The notes: generated by a model from the letters alone, not told the origin. Positions 17,986 through 27,615 are shown, counted from the first letter of the stretch. The stretch is 64,000 nucleotides of DNA from Oscillospiraceae bacterium (GCA_902764825.1 CACWXL010000005.1:124001-188000), one strand, 5' to 3'. A program made the numbers and translations.

Positions 17986-19091
17986 TTTGCACTTATCCTC
18001 TTGTAATCTTCCATGCATGCGGCGATCGTATCGTCCATGTCATAGTATTTGTACTTGCCGAGTCTTCCCCCGAATATAACGTTGCCGTCGCTTGCGGCAA
18101 GCTCTTCATACTTCTTGTAAAGCTCGTTGTTCCTGTCGTTATTGAGCGGATAGTAAGGCTCGTCACCGGGTTTCCACTCAGCCGGATACTCGTGAGTTAT
18201 TACGGTACCCTTGCCTTTGCCGAACTCGAAATGCTTATGCTCCAGGATCCTCGTGAAAGGAGTCTCGGCATCGGTGTAGTTTACTACAGCATTACCCTGG
18301 AAGTCATCAGTATCGGGAAGATATTCCGTCTCAAATCTCAGACTTCTGTACTCGAGTTTGCCCAGGGAGTAATTATAATACTCATCGATCATTCCCGTAT
18401 AGATGATTTTCGAGGCAATATTATCATAGGAATCCCTCTCCTTGAGATAATCCACGCCAAGCCTTACTTCGATACCTTCGAGCATGTTCTCGATCCACCT
18501 GGTGTATCCTCCGACCGGAATGCCCTGATAGTTATCGTTGAAATAGTTGTTGTCGTAAGTAAGTCTTACCGGAAGCCTCTTGATGATGAATGCCGGGAGC
18601 TCGGTTGCCTTTCTGCCCCACTGTTTCTCGGTATAACCCTTTACGAGCTTGTTGTAGATGTCAGGACCTATGAGGGAGATCGCCTGCTCTTCCAGATTCT
18701 TCGGCTCGTCCACCTTGCCCAGAGCGATCTGCTCGTCGAGCTTGGCTCTTGCTTCCTGAGGTGTGACAACACCCCACATCTTATTGAAGGTATACATGTT
18801 GAAAGGCATCGAATAGAGCTCGCCCTTGTAGTTTGCGACTACGCAGTTGGTATAGCGGTTGAACTCGGCGAACTTATTCGCAAAATCCCAGACTTCCTTG
18901 TCGCTCGTGTGGAAGATGTGCGCGCCGTACTTGTGAACGTTGATGCCGTTAACGTTCTCCGTGTAGACATTGCCGGCAACATTGGGTCTTCTGTCGATCA
19001 CAAGACACTTATAACCGTCATCTGCTGCAAGGCGTGCGAAGGTCGCACCGTAAAGTCCCGCACCGACGATCAGGAAATCATATTCACCCAT
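17982..19091 (-). CDS. glf: UDP-galactopyranose mutase
   Basis: A 369-residue flavoenzyme converting UDP-galactopyranose to UDP-galactofuranose, a precursor of galactofuranose-containing surface glycans. The FAD-binding GAGLYGATFARLAAD motif is at the N-terminus. It is followed by KYGAHIFHTSDKEVW, PFNMYTFNKMWG, GYTEKQWGR and RLPVRLTYDNNYFND, all characteristic of bacterial Glf, and the ending YYDMDDTIAACM. The start is the ATG at 19091 with GGAGG seven bases upstream; the frame remains open further but without a ribosome site. It lies 65 bases after a GH3 glycosidase and overlaps the next gene by four bases. This supports galactofuranose in the envelope, though no galactofuranosyltransferase is in the window. 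Confidence 0.96.
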   Translation of the reverse strand: MGEYDFLIVGAGLYGATFARLAADDGYKCLVIDRRPNVAGNVYTENVNGINVHKYGAHIFHTSDKEVWDFANKFAEFNRYTNCVVANYKGELYSMPFNMYTFNKMWGVVTPQEARAKLDEQIALGKVDEPKNLEEQAISLIGPDIYNKLVKGYTEKQWGRKATELPAFIIKRLPVRLTYDNNYFNDNYQGIPVGGYTRWIENMLEGIEVRLGVDYLKERDSYDNIASKIIYTGMIDEYYNYSLGKLEYRSLRFETEYLPDTDDFQGNAVVNYTDAETPFTRILEHKHFEFGKGKGTVITHEYPAEWKPGDEPYYPLNNDRNNELYKKYEELAASDGNVIFGGRLGKYKYYDMDDTIAACMEDYKRISAK

Positions 19092-19156
19092 ATCTGTTCC
19101 TCCAATTATCTGAAAGTCTTGATAATAATACACTATTTTCCGGTTATTACCTAAAA

Positions 19157-21451
19157 TTACTCTTCCTTGAACTCCTTACAGGCTCTAAGGAATTCCTTGT
19201 ATTTACCGGGTTCTCTGCTGACCTCTGCAAAGGTCATATGAGGAAACCATCTTGCCATTTCCGCCAGGCCCTCGAAAGGAATTCCTGCGCCGGCGCAATC
19301 CTTCTTAAGCGCATCGGTAAGTGACTTTTCCTTCATGATCTGCTCCATCTTCCATGATGGTCCGCACTTAAGTTCCGGCGAACCGTCTGCGATATAGATG
19401 CTTCCTGCCGGAATAAGATCTTCGCATCCGTTAAGTCCGAGGAACAGGTCATAGGTTCCGTCCTCTACCAGGAACCTGCCAAGCTCCTCATCGAAATAGG
19501 ACAGCTCCTTCTTATCAAAAGTGATCTTTACTTCCGATTCTTCACCTGCCCTGATCATGGGTTTGGCAAAACCGATAAGCTCTAAGGGCGCCCTTGATGT
19601 GCGCGCCTTGCGTTTGGAAGCATAAAGCTGTACGACAGTCTTGCCGTCAGTCCTGCTCTTGTTCTCAATATTAAAGCTGACGCTGAACTTGCTGCCATTC
19701 CTTGTCCCGAGAATGCTGTTTACGGCAAACTCGGAATATGAAAGTCCGTATCCGAACGGGAACAGCGGCTCTATTCCGCGCTTTATATAGCCTCTGTAAC
19801 CGACATAGATTCCCTCACCGTAATTGCAGGTAAGGTTGTCGGGGTAGCAAAGGTAAGCCGGCGTGTCTTCGTACCTTACAGGGAATGTGCATGGCAGTGC
19901 GCCTGAAGGATTTACGGCTCCCGTCATGATATCTGCCATCGCCTTCCCGCCCATCATGCCGGGATAGAAGACCGCAAAGATCGAATCCACGGACTTTTCG
20001 AGGCCATCAAGCTCAACAGGTCCCGGGACATTCAAGATCAGGCAGATCTTTCCCTTGCCTTTATTCTTAGCGAGCTTCTTTATCACGGATACCGTCTTCT
20101 TATTCATCTTAAGGTCCGGCCTGTCGGCACTCTCACCCGAAGAAACAGTCTCTATGACTACCGCTGTGGCTCCCTTTCTGAATGCTTCGATATCATCCTT
20201 AAGGACATTTTTGCTTCCTAAGAGCTTTCCTAATTCTTCAGAAAGGCAGGCCGTTCTGTCCGTCTTGACTTCAGCTGATCCCCAGCCTGAATCAAGGAAA
20301 TGGTCCGGACCGAAGAATACGGCCTTGGCATTCTTCTTCAAAGGCATGGAGCCGTTGTTCTTAAGCATTACGATGCCTTCTTTGGCAGCATTGTAGGCTG
20401 CCTTGTCGCCGGTCTTCCTATACTTGGAATTGGTAAGGCCATCAGGCTTTTTCACGCCGCTGAACTTCTCTATCAGCTCGAGCACTCTAAGCGCGGCAGT
20501 ATCAAGATCTTTCACGGGAAGCCTGCCGTCTTCGACTGCCTTTACGATGTCCGAATGATCCCAGGGACCCGGCATAAAGATGTCCTGGCCTGCTGCTTCG
20601 GCATCGCCTGTGCTCCCCTTGCAGGAATCCCAGTCGGTCATTGCGACGCCCTTATAGCCCCACTCACTTCTCAGCACAGTCTTAAGCAGCCAGAGATTCT
20701 CATGGCAGTGGACACCGTTGATCTTCGGATATGCGCTCATCAGGGTCGAAGCCACTTTGCAGCAGGCTTCAAACGCGGGGAAATAGATCTCCCTTAATGC
20801 CCTCATGCTTACAAGTTCATCTATGTTCGTACGGTTGATCTCAAGGTTATTGCAGGCAAAATGCTTGACGTTCGAGGATACGCCCATGCTCTCAACGCCT
20901 TTGCACATCTCGGGTGCAAGAGTCTTGGCAAGGAACGGATCTTCTGAATAGCCCTCGAAAAACCTTCCGTTTCTGGGCTCTCTTAAGATATTGCAGTTAG
21001 GAGTGCCGAGAAGCACACCGATCCGGTAGACTGAAGCTTCCATTCCGAGAGCCTTGCCGGTCTCATAAACGGTCTTGGGATCCCATGTCGAAGCAAGGAG
21101 TATTCCCGGAGGGTAGCACCCCGGTGCATCACTGATCCCGCCGCGGTATTCGGTGATCTTGGAGATGATATCTTCCCTGATCTCTTTTTCGCGCTTGGTG
21201 AGCTTATCAGGCTCATAGAAATTGAAGAACACATGCATGCCCTCTTGAGGGTTGATGTCCTTGGGCGGTTCTTTCATGAGGCGCTGGAAAAAGTGCTGGT
21301 GGTTAAGCCCTGTTCCACCGTCCTGCATGACGAGTTCGGGAACCGGTCCGGCAGCGGATTCGAATCCTCCGATGGAGAACGGCCCTGTTCCGCAGAGAAG
21401 TCTTGCTTTGTCTTCTATGGTCATATTCTTCAGGAATTTCTTGGTGTTCAT
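19157..21451 (-). CDS. Glycoside hydrolase family 3, beta-glucosidase-like
   Basis: A 764-residue GH3 enzyme with no signal peptide, so probably cytoplasmic. The N-terminal barrel contains VMQDGGTGL, NILREPRNGRFFEGYSEDP, KHFACNNLE and the nucleophile segment VAMTDWDS. The second alpha/beta domain spans about residues 345-560. A C-terminal fibronectin-III-like domain follows (VVQLYASKRKA, LIGFAKP). The domain order is that of the beta-glucosidase/xylosidase group. The ATG follows AAAGGAG. There is an insertion-like segment near residues 55-95 (KEPPKD to EIRED) relative to simple family members. Substrate is not determined; beta-glucoside, xyloside or N-acetylglucosaminide activities all occur in GH3. 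It precedes glf on the same strand. Confidence 0.9.
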   Translation of the reverse strand: MNTKKFLKNMTIEDKARLLCGTGPFSIGGFESAAGPVPELVMQDGGTGLNHQHFFQRLMKEPPKDINPQEGMHVFFNFYEPDKLTKREKEIREDIISKITEYRGGISDAPGCYPPGILLASTWDPKTVYETGKALGMEASVYRIGVLLGTPNCNILREPRNGRFFEGYSEDPFLAKTLAPEMCKGVESMGVSSNVKHFACNNLEINRTNIDELVSMRALREIYFPAFEACCKVASTLMSAYPKINGVHCHENLWLLKTVLRSEWGYKGVAMTDWDSCKGSTGDAEAAGQDIFMPGPWDHSDIVKAVEDGRLPVKDLDTAALRVLELIEKFSGVKKPDGLTNSKYRKTGDKAAYNAAKEGIVMLKNNGSMPLKKNAKAVFFGPDHFLDSGWGSAEVKTDRTACLSEELGKLLGSKNVLKDDIEAFRKGATAVVIETVSSGESADRPDLKMNKKTVSVIKKLAKNKGKGKICLILNVPGPVELDGLEKSVDSIFAVFYPGMMGGKAMADIMTGAVNPSGALPCTFPVRYEDTPAYLCYPDNLTCNYGEGIYVGYRGYIKRGIEPLFPFGYGLSYSEFAVNSILGTRNGSKFSVSFNIENKSRTDGKTVVQLYASKRKARTSRAPLELIGFAKPMIRAGEESEVKITFDKKELSYFDEELGRFLVEDGTYDLFLGLNGCEDLIPAGSIYIADGSPELKCGPSWKMEQIMKEKSLTDALKKDCAGAGIPFEGLAEMARWFPHMTFAEVSREPGKYKEFLRACKEFKEE

Positions 21452-21602
21452 GGCCCGGCTCCTTTAATGATATATAAATCAACTATACCATTTTTGGCAT
21501 CAGGTACAGAATGGCGGTCCGGTCATTCAAATCCCCTGCTGCAACAAAACCGGCTTCAGGTCTGTATACAGTGCAGAAAGCAAATTTGAAGGAGACAGAA
21601 AA

Positions 21603-22112
21603 ATGAAGACCGCAATGAAACTTTTAACCGTCTTAATGACCGCAGTGCTCTCACTTTCGATAGCAGGATGTACAAGCGCCAGAACCGGCAATAGCCGCAA
21701 GAGCAGCCCGGGCAACAAGATCGACATCAAAGAACTTCAGAAGAACACCGGAAACATGCTTGTGATCACCCGCAATCCACAGGAAGCTATGACGGCAGAA
21801 CAGTATGAGATGGCAAGATTCGAGATCACGGTCACTTATGAAGGCAATATCACCATTCCCGGAAATCCTGTCAATCAGACAAGCCTGAAGCTGAAGAACG
21901 AGGACTACATCAAGTTCTATAGATTCGGCATCGATAATGCTGAGAAGAGCAAGTTCGCAAATTACAGTGAAGACGTCTGCGACGGCGATACGTATACATT
22001 CACGTTTTACGACACGGACGGCAATCCGCATGTCATCTACGACGGTTACTGCTACAACAACAAGGAGCTCCAGGATATCCTCAATATTACAGGCAATTAC
22101 TATCTTGACTGA
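21603..22112 (+). CDS. Small lipoprotein of unknown function
   Basis: A 169-residue lipoprotein. The signal peptide MKTAMKLLTVLMTAVLSLSI is followed by AGC, giving a lipobox Cys at about residue 23. The mature part is a single small domain with motifs YEMARFEITVTYEG, KLKNEDYIKFYRFG and YTFTFYDTDGNPHVIYDG. The latter stretch looks like paired beta-strands, perhaps a DUF-type beta-sandwich. The ATG has GAAGGAG nine bases upstream. The gene is alone, transcribed against the GH3 unit and converging on the fab operon. No catalytic motif was found, and I do not recognise the family. Confidence 0.75.
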   Translation: MKTAMKLLTVLMTAVLSLSIAGCTSARTGNSRKSSPGNKIDIKELQKNTGNMLVITRNPQEAMTAEQYEMARFEITVTYEGNITIPGNPVNQTSLKLKNEDYIKFYRFGIDNAEKSKFANYSEDVCDGDTYTFTFYDTDGNPHVIYDGYCYNNKELQDILNITGNYYLD

Positions 22113-22148
22113 AAAGCCGTCTGCTGGTTAATTCCATAGAATTTAAAA

Positions 22149-22177
22149 CGGGGCATCTCTTTTCGAGAACTGCCCCG
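22149..22177 (-). terminator. Terminator between the small lipoprotein and the fab operon
   Basis: GGGGCA (22150-22155) pairs with TGCCCC (22171-22176) around a loop with a further short pairing. The minus-strand tail GTTTTAAATTC is the better one, so it mainly ends the fab operon; it may act in both directions. Confidence 0.75.
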
Positions 22178-22205
22178 CTTCTATTGACTGATAAATAAGG
22201 TCCGA

Positions 22206-22646
22206 TCAGGAATTTGTAAGGATAGCAAACTTGAGTGTTGCCTGAACTGCTACCTTGCCGTTAACTGTTGCGACAGCTTCGCCGAGGCCGACAGGTCCCT
22301 TTACTGCAGTGATCCTTGTCTCAAGTCTTGCTGTGTCACCGGGAACGATGGGCTGCTTGAACTTGCACTTGTCGATGCCTGCGAAAACAGCGATCTTACC
22401 CTTGAACTCCTCCTGTGAGAGGATCGCAACGGCACCTGCCTGTGCAAGAGCTTCAACTGTGAGAACACCCGGAACGATGGGCATCTCAGGGAAATGTCCT
22501 CTGAAGAAATACTCATCAAAGGTGAAGTTCTTATAAGCGATGCAGAATTTACCCGGTTCATAATCCTCTACCTTGTCGATAAGAAGGAAAGGATGTCTGT
22601 GAGGGATGATCTTCATGATCTCTGTTGTGGTAAGTGCATTTGCCAT
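22206..22646 (-). CDS. fabZ: 3-hydroxyacyl-ACP dehydratase FabZ
   Basis: A 146-residue hot-dog-fold enzyme that dehydrates 3-hydroxyacyl-ACP to trans-2-enoyl-ACP in fatty-acid elongation. Family motifs are IPHRHPFLLIDKV, the catalytic His in FFRGHFPEMPIVPGVL, and the catalytic Glu in TVEALAQAGA. The length is standard. The ATG has GGAGG nine bases upstream. It is the last gene of the fab operon, 18 bases after fabF, and is followed by a terminator. The acc genes that often accompany it in Clostridia are not here. It is the only dehydratase in the window, so it may also serve the second acyl cluster upstream. Confidence 0.97.
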   Translation of the reverse strand: MANALTTTEIMKIIPHRHPFLLIDKVEDYEPGKFCIAYKNFTFDEYFFRGHFPEMPIVPGVLTVEALAQAGAVAILSQEEFKGKIAVFAGIDKCKFKQPIVPGDTARLETRITAVKGPVGLGEAVATVNGKVAVQATLKFAILTNS

Positions 22647-22664
22647 AATGTGGATCCTCCGTAA

Positions 22665-23865
22665 TTATTCAGCAAACTTCTTGACTATCATGGAAGCGTT
22701 GTGGCCGCCGAAGCCCAGGTTGTTTGTCATAGCATAAACTATATCGCGATTCTTAGGTTCGTTAAAGGTGTAATCGAGATCCATCTCGCCTTCAGCTTCC
22801 TTGGAGCCTGCGGTAACGTGTACATAACCGTCCTGGATGGACTTAACGCAAGTGATGAGCTCGATTCCGCCTGCACCGCCCAGAGCGTGGCCGATCATGG
22901 ACTTTGTGGAGTTGATGGATACATTCTTGATGTCTTCCTTGAATGCATACTTCATTGCACGTGTCTCGAAAAGATCGTTGTGGTGCGTTGATGTGCCGTG
23001 AGCATTGATGTAGTCAACCTGGGAAGGAGCGATTCCTGCTTCCTTCATGGCGATGATCATTGCCATGCCTGCGCCTGAACCGTCTTCTGCAGGAGATGTG
23101 ATGTGGTAAGCGTCGCATGTTGCGCCGTAACCTACGATCTCAGCGAGGATGTTTGCGCCTCTTGCCTTGGCATGCTCTAAAGACTCGATAACGAGAACGC
23201 CTGAACCTTCACCGATTACGAAGCCGTCTCTGTCCTTGTCGAACGGTCTTGAAGCTGTCTCGGGATCTTCATTTGTTGAAAGAGCCGTAAGTGCTGCGAA
23301 TCCCTGGATGCCTGTCTTGCAGACTGCTGCTTCACATCCGCCTGTGATCATGACGTCTGCGTCACCGTACTTAACTGCCTTGAAAGCATCACCGATAGAA
23401 TGAAGACCTGTAGCGCATGCTGTAACGACGCATGTGTTGATGCCCTTCATTCCGTATTGGATCGCGATGTTAGCGGATGCCATGTTAGCGATCATCAAAG
23501 GAATGTACATAGGAGCGATCTTACCCGACTTCTCGAATCTGATCTGCTCTCTCTCGTGTGCCTGCATGGATCCGATACCGGAGCTTACGATGACGCCTAC
23601 TCTGTAGGGATCTTCCTTCTCCATATCGAGGCCTGCCTGCTCGATAGCTTCCTTTGCTGCTGCCAATGCATAGTGTGCGAAGGGTTCCATACGCTTCATC
23701 GTCTTGAAGTCCATATAATCTGTGGCTTCGAAACCCTTGACCTCACAAGCAAGCTTTACCTTGGCGTTGCTCGCATCGAACTTGGTAATGGGAGCTGTTG
23801 CTGCCTTACCCTTCTTGAGACCTTCCCATCGCACCCATGCCGGTTACTACGACTCTGTTTGCCAT
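22665..23865 (-). pseudogene. fabF: 3-oxoacyl-ACP synthase II, frameshifted by N-terminal deletion
   Basis: FabF elongates acyl-ACP by condensation with malonyl-ACP. From the ATG at 23865, which has a good GGAG site, translation reads MANRVVVTGMGA, then changes to MGRSQEG and stops after 19 codons. In another frame the normal sequence resumes immediately as WEGLKKGKAATAPITKFD and runs intact to 22665, including the nucleophile TACATGLHS, NAHGTSTHHND and the His of MIGHALGGAGG. The expected VTPIGN-type segment of about 11-12 residues is missing, consistent with loss of about 35 bases. The downstream frame has only a GTG at 23834 and no ribosome site. Either the gene is broken or the assembly has an error here; a truncated product lacking the first strand is unlikely to fold. 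Confidence 0.85.
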
Positions 23866-23922
23866 TTAAATGTTCTCCGTTAGTTTTTTATTTATCCAGG
23901 CGCTCCCCAAAAGCACCTTTGA

Positions 23923-24669
23923 TTACATGTGCATGCCGCCGTCAACAGACAGTACCTGGCCTGTGATATAAGAAGCATCATCAGAGCAGAGGAAGTTGAC
24001 AACGTTTGCGATATCCTCAGGCTGTCCGTATCTCTTAAGAGGGATCATTGCAAAGATCGCTTCCTTCTGCTTGTCTGTAAGAACAGCCGTCATGGGTGTT
24101 TCAACATATCCGGGAGCGATAGCATTGAATGTGATGTTCCTTGAAGCAAACTCTCTTGCGCAGGACTTTGTCACACCGATGATTCCTGCCTTGGAAGCGG
24201 AATAGTTTACCTGGCCTGCCTGGCCTTCGATACCTACGATGGAGGAGATGCTTACGACTCTTCCCTCTCTCTTCTTCATCATGAAAGGTGTTGCGTGCTT
24301 GATGAAGTTGAAAGTACCCTTGAGGTTGACTGCGATAACTGAATCGAAGTTCTCTTCTGTCATCTTAAGGAGCAGGCTGTCTCTTGTGATGCCTGCGTTG
24401 TTAACGAGGATATAGATGCCGCCGAAGTCTTCGTTGATCTGTGCTACTGTCTCGCCGACCTTTTCGAAATCAGCAACGTTGCACTGATATGCCTTGGCAT
24501 CAACGCCCAGAGCCTTGACTTCATCTTCTGCATCCTTGCTCATCTCGAGGGGGCAGGCATCAACGATTGCGATGTTGTAGCCGCTCTTGGCAAGCTTTAA
24601 TGCGATTGCCTTACCGATTCCTCTTGAAGCGCCTGTAACGATTGCTGTTTTTCTTGTATTCTCAGACAT
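23923..24669 (-). CDS. fabG: 3-oxoacyl-ACP reductase FabG
   Basis: A 248-residue short-chain dehydrogenase that reduces 3-oxoacyl-ACP with NADPH. It shows the cofactor motif TGASRGIGKAIALKL, the NNAG segment (LVNNAGITRDSLL), the catalytic Ser in VVSISSIVGI and the YSASKAG active-site Tyr and Lys. It ends with GQVLSVDGGMHM, as FabG does. The position between fabD and fabF, with about 20 bases to each fabD side and 57 to the fabF start, identifies it as the housekeeping reductase. A second, diverged copy lies at 28729 in the accessory acyl cluster. Confidence 0.96.
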   Translation of the reverse strand: MSENTRKTAIVTGASRGIGKAIALKLAKSGYNIAIVDACPLEMSKDAEDEVKALGVDAKAYQCNVADFEKVGETVAQINEDFGGIYILVNNAGITRDSLLLKMTEENFDSVIAVNLKGTFNFIKHATPFMMKKREGRVVSISSIVGIEGQAGQVNYSASKAGIIGVTKSCAREFASRNITFNAIAPGYVETPMTAVLTDKQKEAIFAMIPLKRYGQPEDIANVVNFLCSDDASYITGQVLSVDGGMHM

Positions 24670-24689
24670 TTTTCTACCTCCTTAAGGTC

Positions 24690-25607
24690 TTAGCCGAGTG
24701 TTTCCAATAACTTGTCTACGTCTTCAGGTGTTGATACACCGATTACCTTGATCGAAGGAACCGTCTTTCTGACAAATCCTGCGATCGTCTTTCCGGGGCC
24801 GACTTCGATGATAGTGTCAACGCCCATCTTTTCGAGTTCATAAAGTGTCTGCTCCCATCTGACGGGATTTGAGACCTGAGCTTCGAGAAGGCCCTTGATC
24901 TGATCCTTGTCAGTGATCTGCTGAGCATTAACATTCGCAATATAAGGGAGCTTCAGGTTGCCGAGTTCGACCTTCTCAAGTTCCTTGCCGAGCTTCTCGC
25001 CTGCACCCTTAAGGAGAGGTGAATGGAAAGGTCCGGAAACATTGAGTTCTACGACCTTCTTGGCGCCTGCCTCAGAGAGCTTGGGCATAGCTGCCTGAAC
25101 AGAAGACTTCTTACCTGTGATAACGATCTGGCCGGGGCAGTTGAAATTAGCGCACCAGCAGCCGTCGATGTCCTTTATCACGTTCTCGATAGTCTCAGCA
25201 TCAAGGCCGATTACAGCGGCCATTGAGCCTTCGCCTGCGGGAACCTCTGAAGACATGAGCTGTCCTCTGATCCTTGTAAGTCTTACTGCATCCTCAAAGC
25301 TCATTGCACCTGCAACATAGAGGCTGCAGTATTCGCCTAAAGAGAGGCCTGCCGTAACGTCGGGCTTGATGCCTGCAAGGAGCAGCGCATCCGTGATGAT
25401 GCAGCATGCCGTAACCAGTGCCGGCTGTGTAAATTCCGTGATGTTGATGTCTTCGTTGGGCTCGAAAAGGAGCTTGTTCATGTCAACTCCGGAAGCCTTT
25501 GTTGCTTCGGAGATCATATCGGCATAGTGCTCGCCTGACTTGACGAACTCCTCTGCCATTCCTACCTGCTGTACGCCCTGACCCGGATAACAAAATGCGA
25601 TCTTCAT
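24690..25607 (-). CDS. fabD: Malonyl-CoA:ACP transacylase
   Basis: A 305-residue acyltransferase that loads malonyl groups onto ACP. The nucleophile motif is GLSLGEY (Ser), preceded by FCYPGQGVQQVGMAEEF at the N-terminus. The catalytic His lies in NVSGPFHSPLL, and the QxxxxxP-type oxyanion region TQPALVTACC is present. The length is typical. Its ATG shares one base with the fabK stop (TAATG), so translation is coupled. It is the only malonyl transferase in the window and presumably supplies both the fab operon and the nearby ACP cluster. Confidence 0.96.
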   Translation of the reverse strand: MKIAFCYPGQGVQQVGMAEEFVKSGEHYADMISEATKASGVDMNKLLFEPNEDINITEFTQPALVTACCIITDALLLAGIKPDVTAGLSLGEYCSLYVAGAMSFEDAVRLTRIRGQLMSSEVPAGEGSMAAVIGLDAETIENVIKDIDGCWCANFNCPGQIVITGKKSSVQAAMPKLSEAGAKKVVELNVSGPFHSPLLKGAGEKLGKELEKVELGNLKLPYIANVNAQQITDKDQIKGLLEAQVSNPVRWEQTLYELEKMGVDTIIEVGPGKTIAGFVRKTVPSIKVIGVSTPEDVDKLLETLG

Positions 25608-26539
25608 TATGCTTCGAGTTTCCTTCCTAAAAGTTTGTCTGCCTGCTCGAACATCGATTCGATGATGACCTTAGCAGGTCTTACTTCCTTGACAAGGCCT
25701 GCGATCTGGCCTGCCATGAATGTGCCTTCCTTGATGTCACCTTCGACAACAGCCTTGCGGAGACTTCCTACCGTAAGTCCCTCGAGCTCTTCGAAGGTAA
25801 CGCCGCTCTGCTCCATCTCAAGATACTTGTTGGAAAGAGCATTTCTTATCTGTCTTACAGGGTGGCCGTAGGATCTGCCGGTAACTCTTGTGGAGTTATC
25901 CTTAGCCTTGATGACCATATCCTTGTAGTTCTGGTGAACATTGACTTCGTCACATGCGCAGAAGACTGTTCCGCACTGAACGCCCTCTGCACCGAGCATG
26001 AAAGCTGCAGCAACGCCTCTGCCGTCAGCGATACCGCCTGCAGCGATAACCGGAATGGATACTGCGTCAACGACCTGGGGAACCAGTGTCATTGTAGTAG
26101 CTTCACCGATGTGTCCGCCGGACTCAGTGCCCTCAGCGATGACTGCATCAGCACCGCACTGCTCCATTCTCTTTGCAAGAGCAACGCCTGCCGTAACAGG
26201 AACAACGATGATGCCTGCTTCCTTCCACATATCCATGTACTTTTCCGGAGAGCCGGCGCCTGTCGTAACGACCTTAACCTTCTCTTCAGCGATGACCTTG
26301 GCGATCTCAGGAGCTCTGGGGTTCATGAGCATGAGGTTTACGCCGAAAGGCTTGTCTGTTGCTTCCCTGCACTTCTTGATCTGGTCGCGGAGCCAGTTCT
26401 CATCAGCGCCGCCGACACCGATGATGCCGAGACCGCCTGCCTCAGATACTGCTGCTGCGATGTGCCAGTCAGCTACCCAGGCCATACCGCCCTGGAAGAT
26501 AGGATACTTGATACCGATCAAATCTGTGATTCTTGTCAT
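25607..26539 (-). CDS. fabK: Enoyl-ACP reductase II (FMN-dependent)
   Basis: A 310-residue flavoprotein of the nitronate-monooxygenase-like TIM-barrel family, performing the last reduction in fatty-acid elongation in place of FabI. Segments seen are YPIFQGGMAWVADWHIAAAV, GLGIIGVGGA, VIAEGTESGGHIGE, PVIAAGGIADGRGVAAA and MLGAEGVQCGTVF. The context between fabH and fabD is the classic Streptococcus/Clostridia arrangement. The ATG has AAAGGAG upstream. FabK enzymes are insensitive to triclosan, an established family property. Confidence 0.95.
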   Translation of the reverse strand: MTRITDLIGIKYPIFQGGMAWVADWHIAAAVSEAGGLGIIGVGGADENWLRDQIKKCREATDKPFGVNLMLMNPRAPEIAKVIAEEKVKVVTTGAGSPEKYMDMWKEAGIIVVPVTAGVALAKRMEQCGADAVIAEGTESGGHIGEATTMTLVPQVVDAVSIPVIAAGGIADGRGVAAAFMLGAEGVQCGTVFCACDEVNVHQNYKDMVIKAKDNSTRVTGRSYGHPVRQIRNALSNKYLEMEQSGVTFEELEGLTVGSLRKAVVEGDIKEGTFMAGQIAGLVKEVRPAKVIIESMFEQADKLLGRKLEA

Positions 26540-26576
26540 GTCCTTTTATCTCCTTTGTTTATTTCGAAAATGCTGT

Positions 26577-27557
26577 TTAGTAAACAATATAGTTAGCATC
26601 CCATGTAAGTCCTGCACCGAAGCTTGCGATAACGAGCTTCATGCCGGGCTTGAGTCTGCCGTCCTGCTTCATCTCGTTAAGAAGGATCGGGATGCTCGCA
26701 GATGAAATGTTTCCGTAGTTCATGATGTTCATGGGGAATCTGCTTCTCTCGATGCCGAGCTTCTTTGCCGTGGCTTCGATGATCCTCGCATTCGCCTGGT
26801 GAAGAATGTAGTAATCAACATCCTTATCGAGATCGAAGCTGTACTTCTCTGAAAGATCCTTGATGATCTGGGGGACCTCAGATACTGCAAACTTGAATAC
26901 TTCCCTGCCCTGCATATAGAAGGATGTGGCTGTCTTGAAGCCCTCTTCCTCCCATCTGTCAGGCTGTCTTGCAGCTTCGCAGTGGAGGCATCCGCCCCTT
27001 GCGCCTGAAGATCTCATGATGAACTCATTGCGCTTTGCGTTATCGTCAGCCTTAAGTACTGCCGCGCCTGCGCCGTCACCGAAGAGGATGCATGTTCCTC
27101 TGTCTTCATAGTTAGCGAAATTTGAATTGCACTCAGAACCGATGCAGAGTGCAACCTTGGAATTGCCTGATTCGATAAAGCTCTGGACTGTATTGAAAGC
27201 TGCAACGAATCCCGGGCATGCCGAATTTACGTCAAAGCAGCCGCAGTTCTCCGAAGCGCCAATCGCCTCATGTACCACGCATGACATCGAAGGTATAACA
27301 AGGTCGGGTGTTGTGCATGCGGTTACGATGAGGTCGATGTCCTTAGGATCGATGCCGGCATCTTCGATTGCCTTCTTCGCAGCCTCAACTGCCATTGTCG
27401 AAGGCTTCTCCGTGATATGGTCTGCAATATGTCTTTCCTTGATTCCAGTGCGCTCGGTGATCCACTCATCGCTTGTATCCAGAAATTTAGCAAAATCGTC
27501 ATTGGTGACGACCTTCTTGGGAATGTAGGAACCGAGTCCGATAATTCTGCCTGTCAT
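26577..27557 (-). CDS. fabH: 3-oxoacyl-ACP synthase III
   Basis: A 326-residue KAS III that starts fatty-acid synthesis by condensing an acyl-CoA with malonyl-ACP. Recognisable parts are GLGSYIPKKVVTND, TDEWITERTGIKERH, ACTTPDLVIPS and the active-site Cys in DVNSACPGFVAAF, where NAACAGF is more usual. The His is in YYILHQANARI and the Asn in NYGNISSASIP. Cys-His-Asn are all present. It is the first gene of the operon, with an AAGAGG ribosome site. About 60-100 bases upstream are a promoter and two FabT-like operators. No acpP follows it, unlike many clostridial fab operons. Confidence 0.95.
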   Translation of the reverse strand: MTGRIIGLGSYIPKKVVTNDDFAKFLDTSDEWITERTGIKERHIADHITEKPSTMAVEAAKKAIEDAGIDPKDIDLIVTACTTPDLVIPSMSCVVHEAIGASENCGCFDVNSACPGFVAAFNTVQSFIESGNSKVALCIGSECNSNFANYEDRGTCILFGDGAGAAVLKADDNAKRNEFIMRSSGARGGCLHCEAARQPDRWEEEGFKTATSFYMQGREVFKFAVSEVPQIIKDLSEKYSFDLDKDVDYYILHQANARIIEATAKKLGIERSRFPMNIMNYGNISSASIPILLNEMKQDGRLKPGMKLVIASFGAGLTWDANYIVY

Positions 27558-27615
27558 TAATAAAACCTCTTAAGTTCAGCCTGCCGTGCGGACATAATAA
27601 TCCCTCAGGCTAAAT

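Noticed and set aside
22665-23834. Intact fabF starting at GTG 23834
   Set aside because: It has no ribosome site, and the normal start with its ribosome site and first 12 codons is preserved 31 bases upstream in another frame, so a lesion is the better reading.
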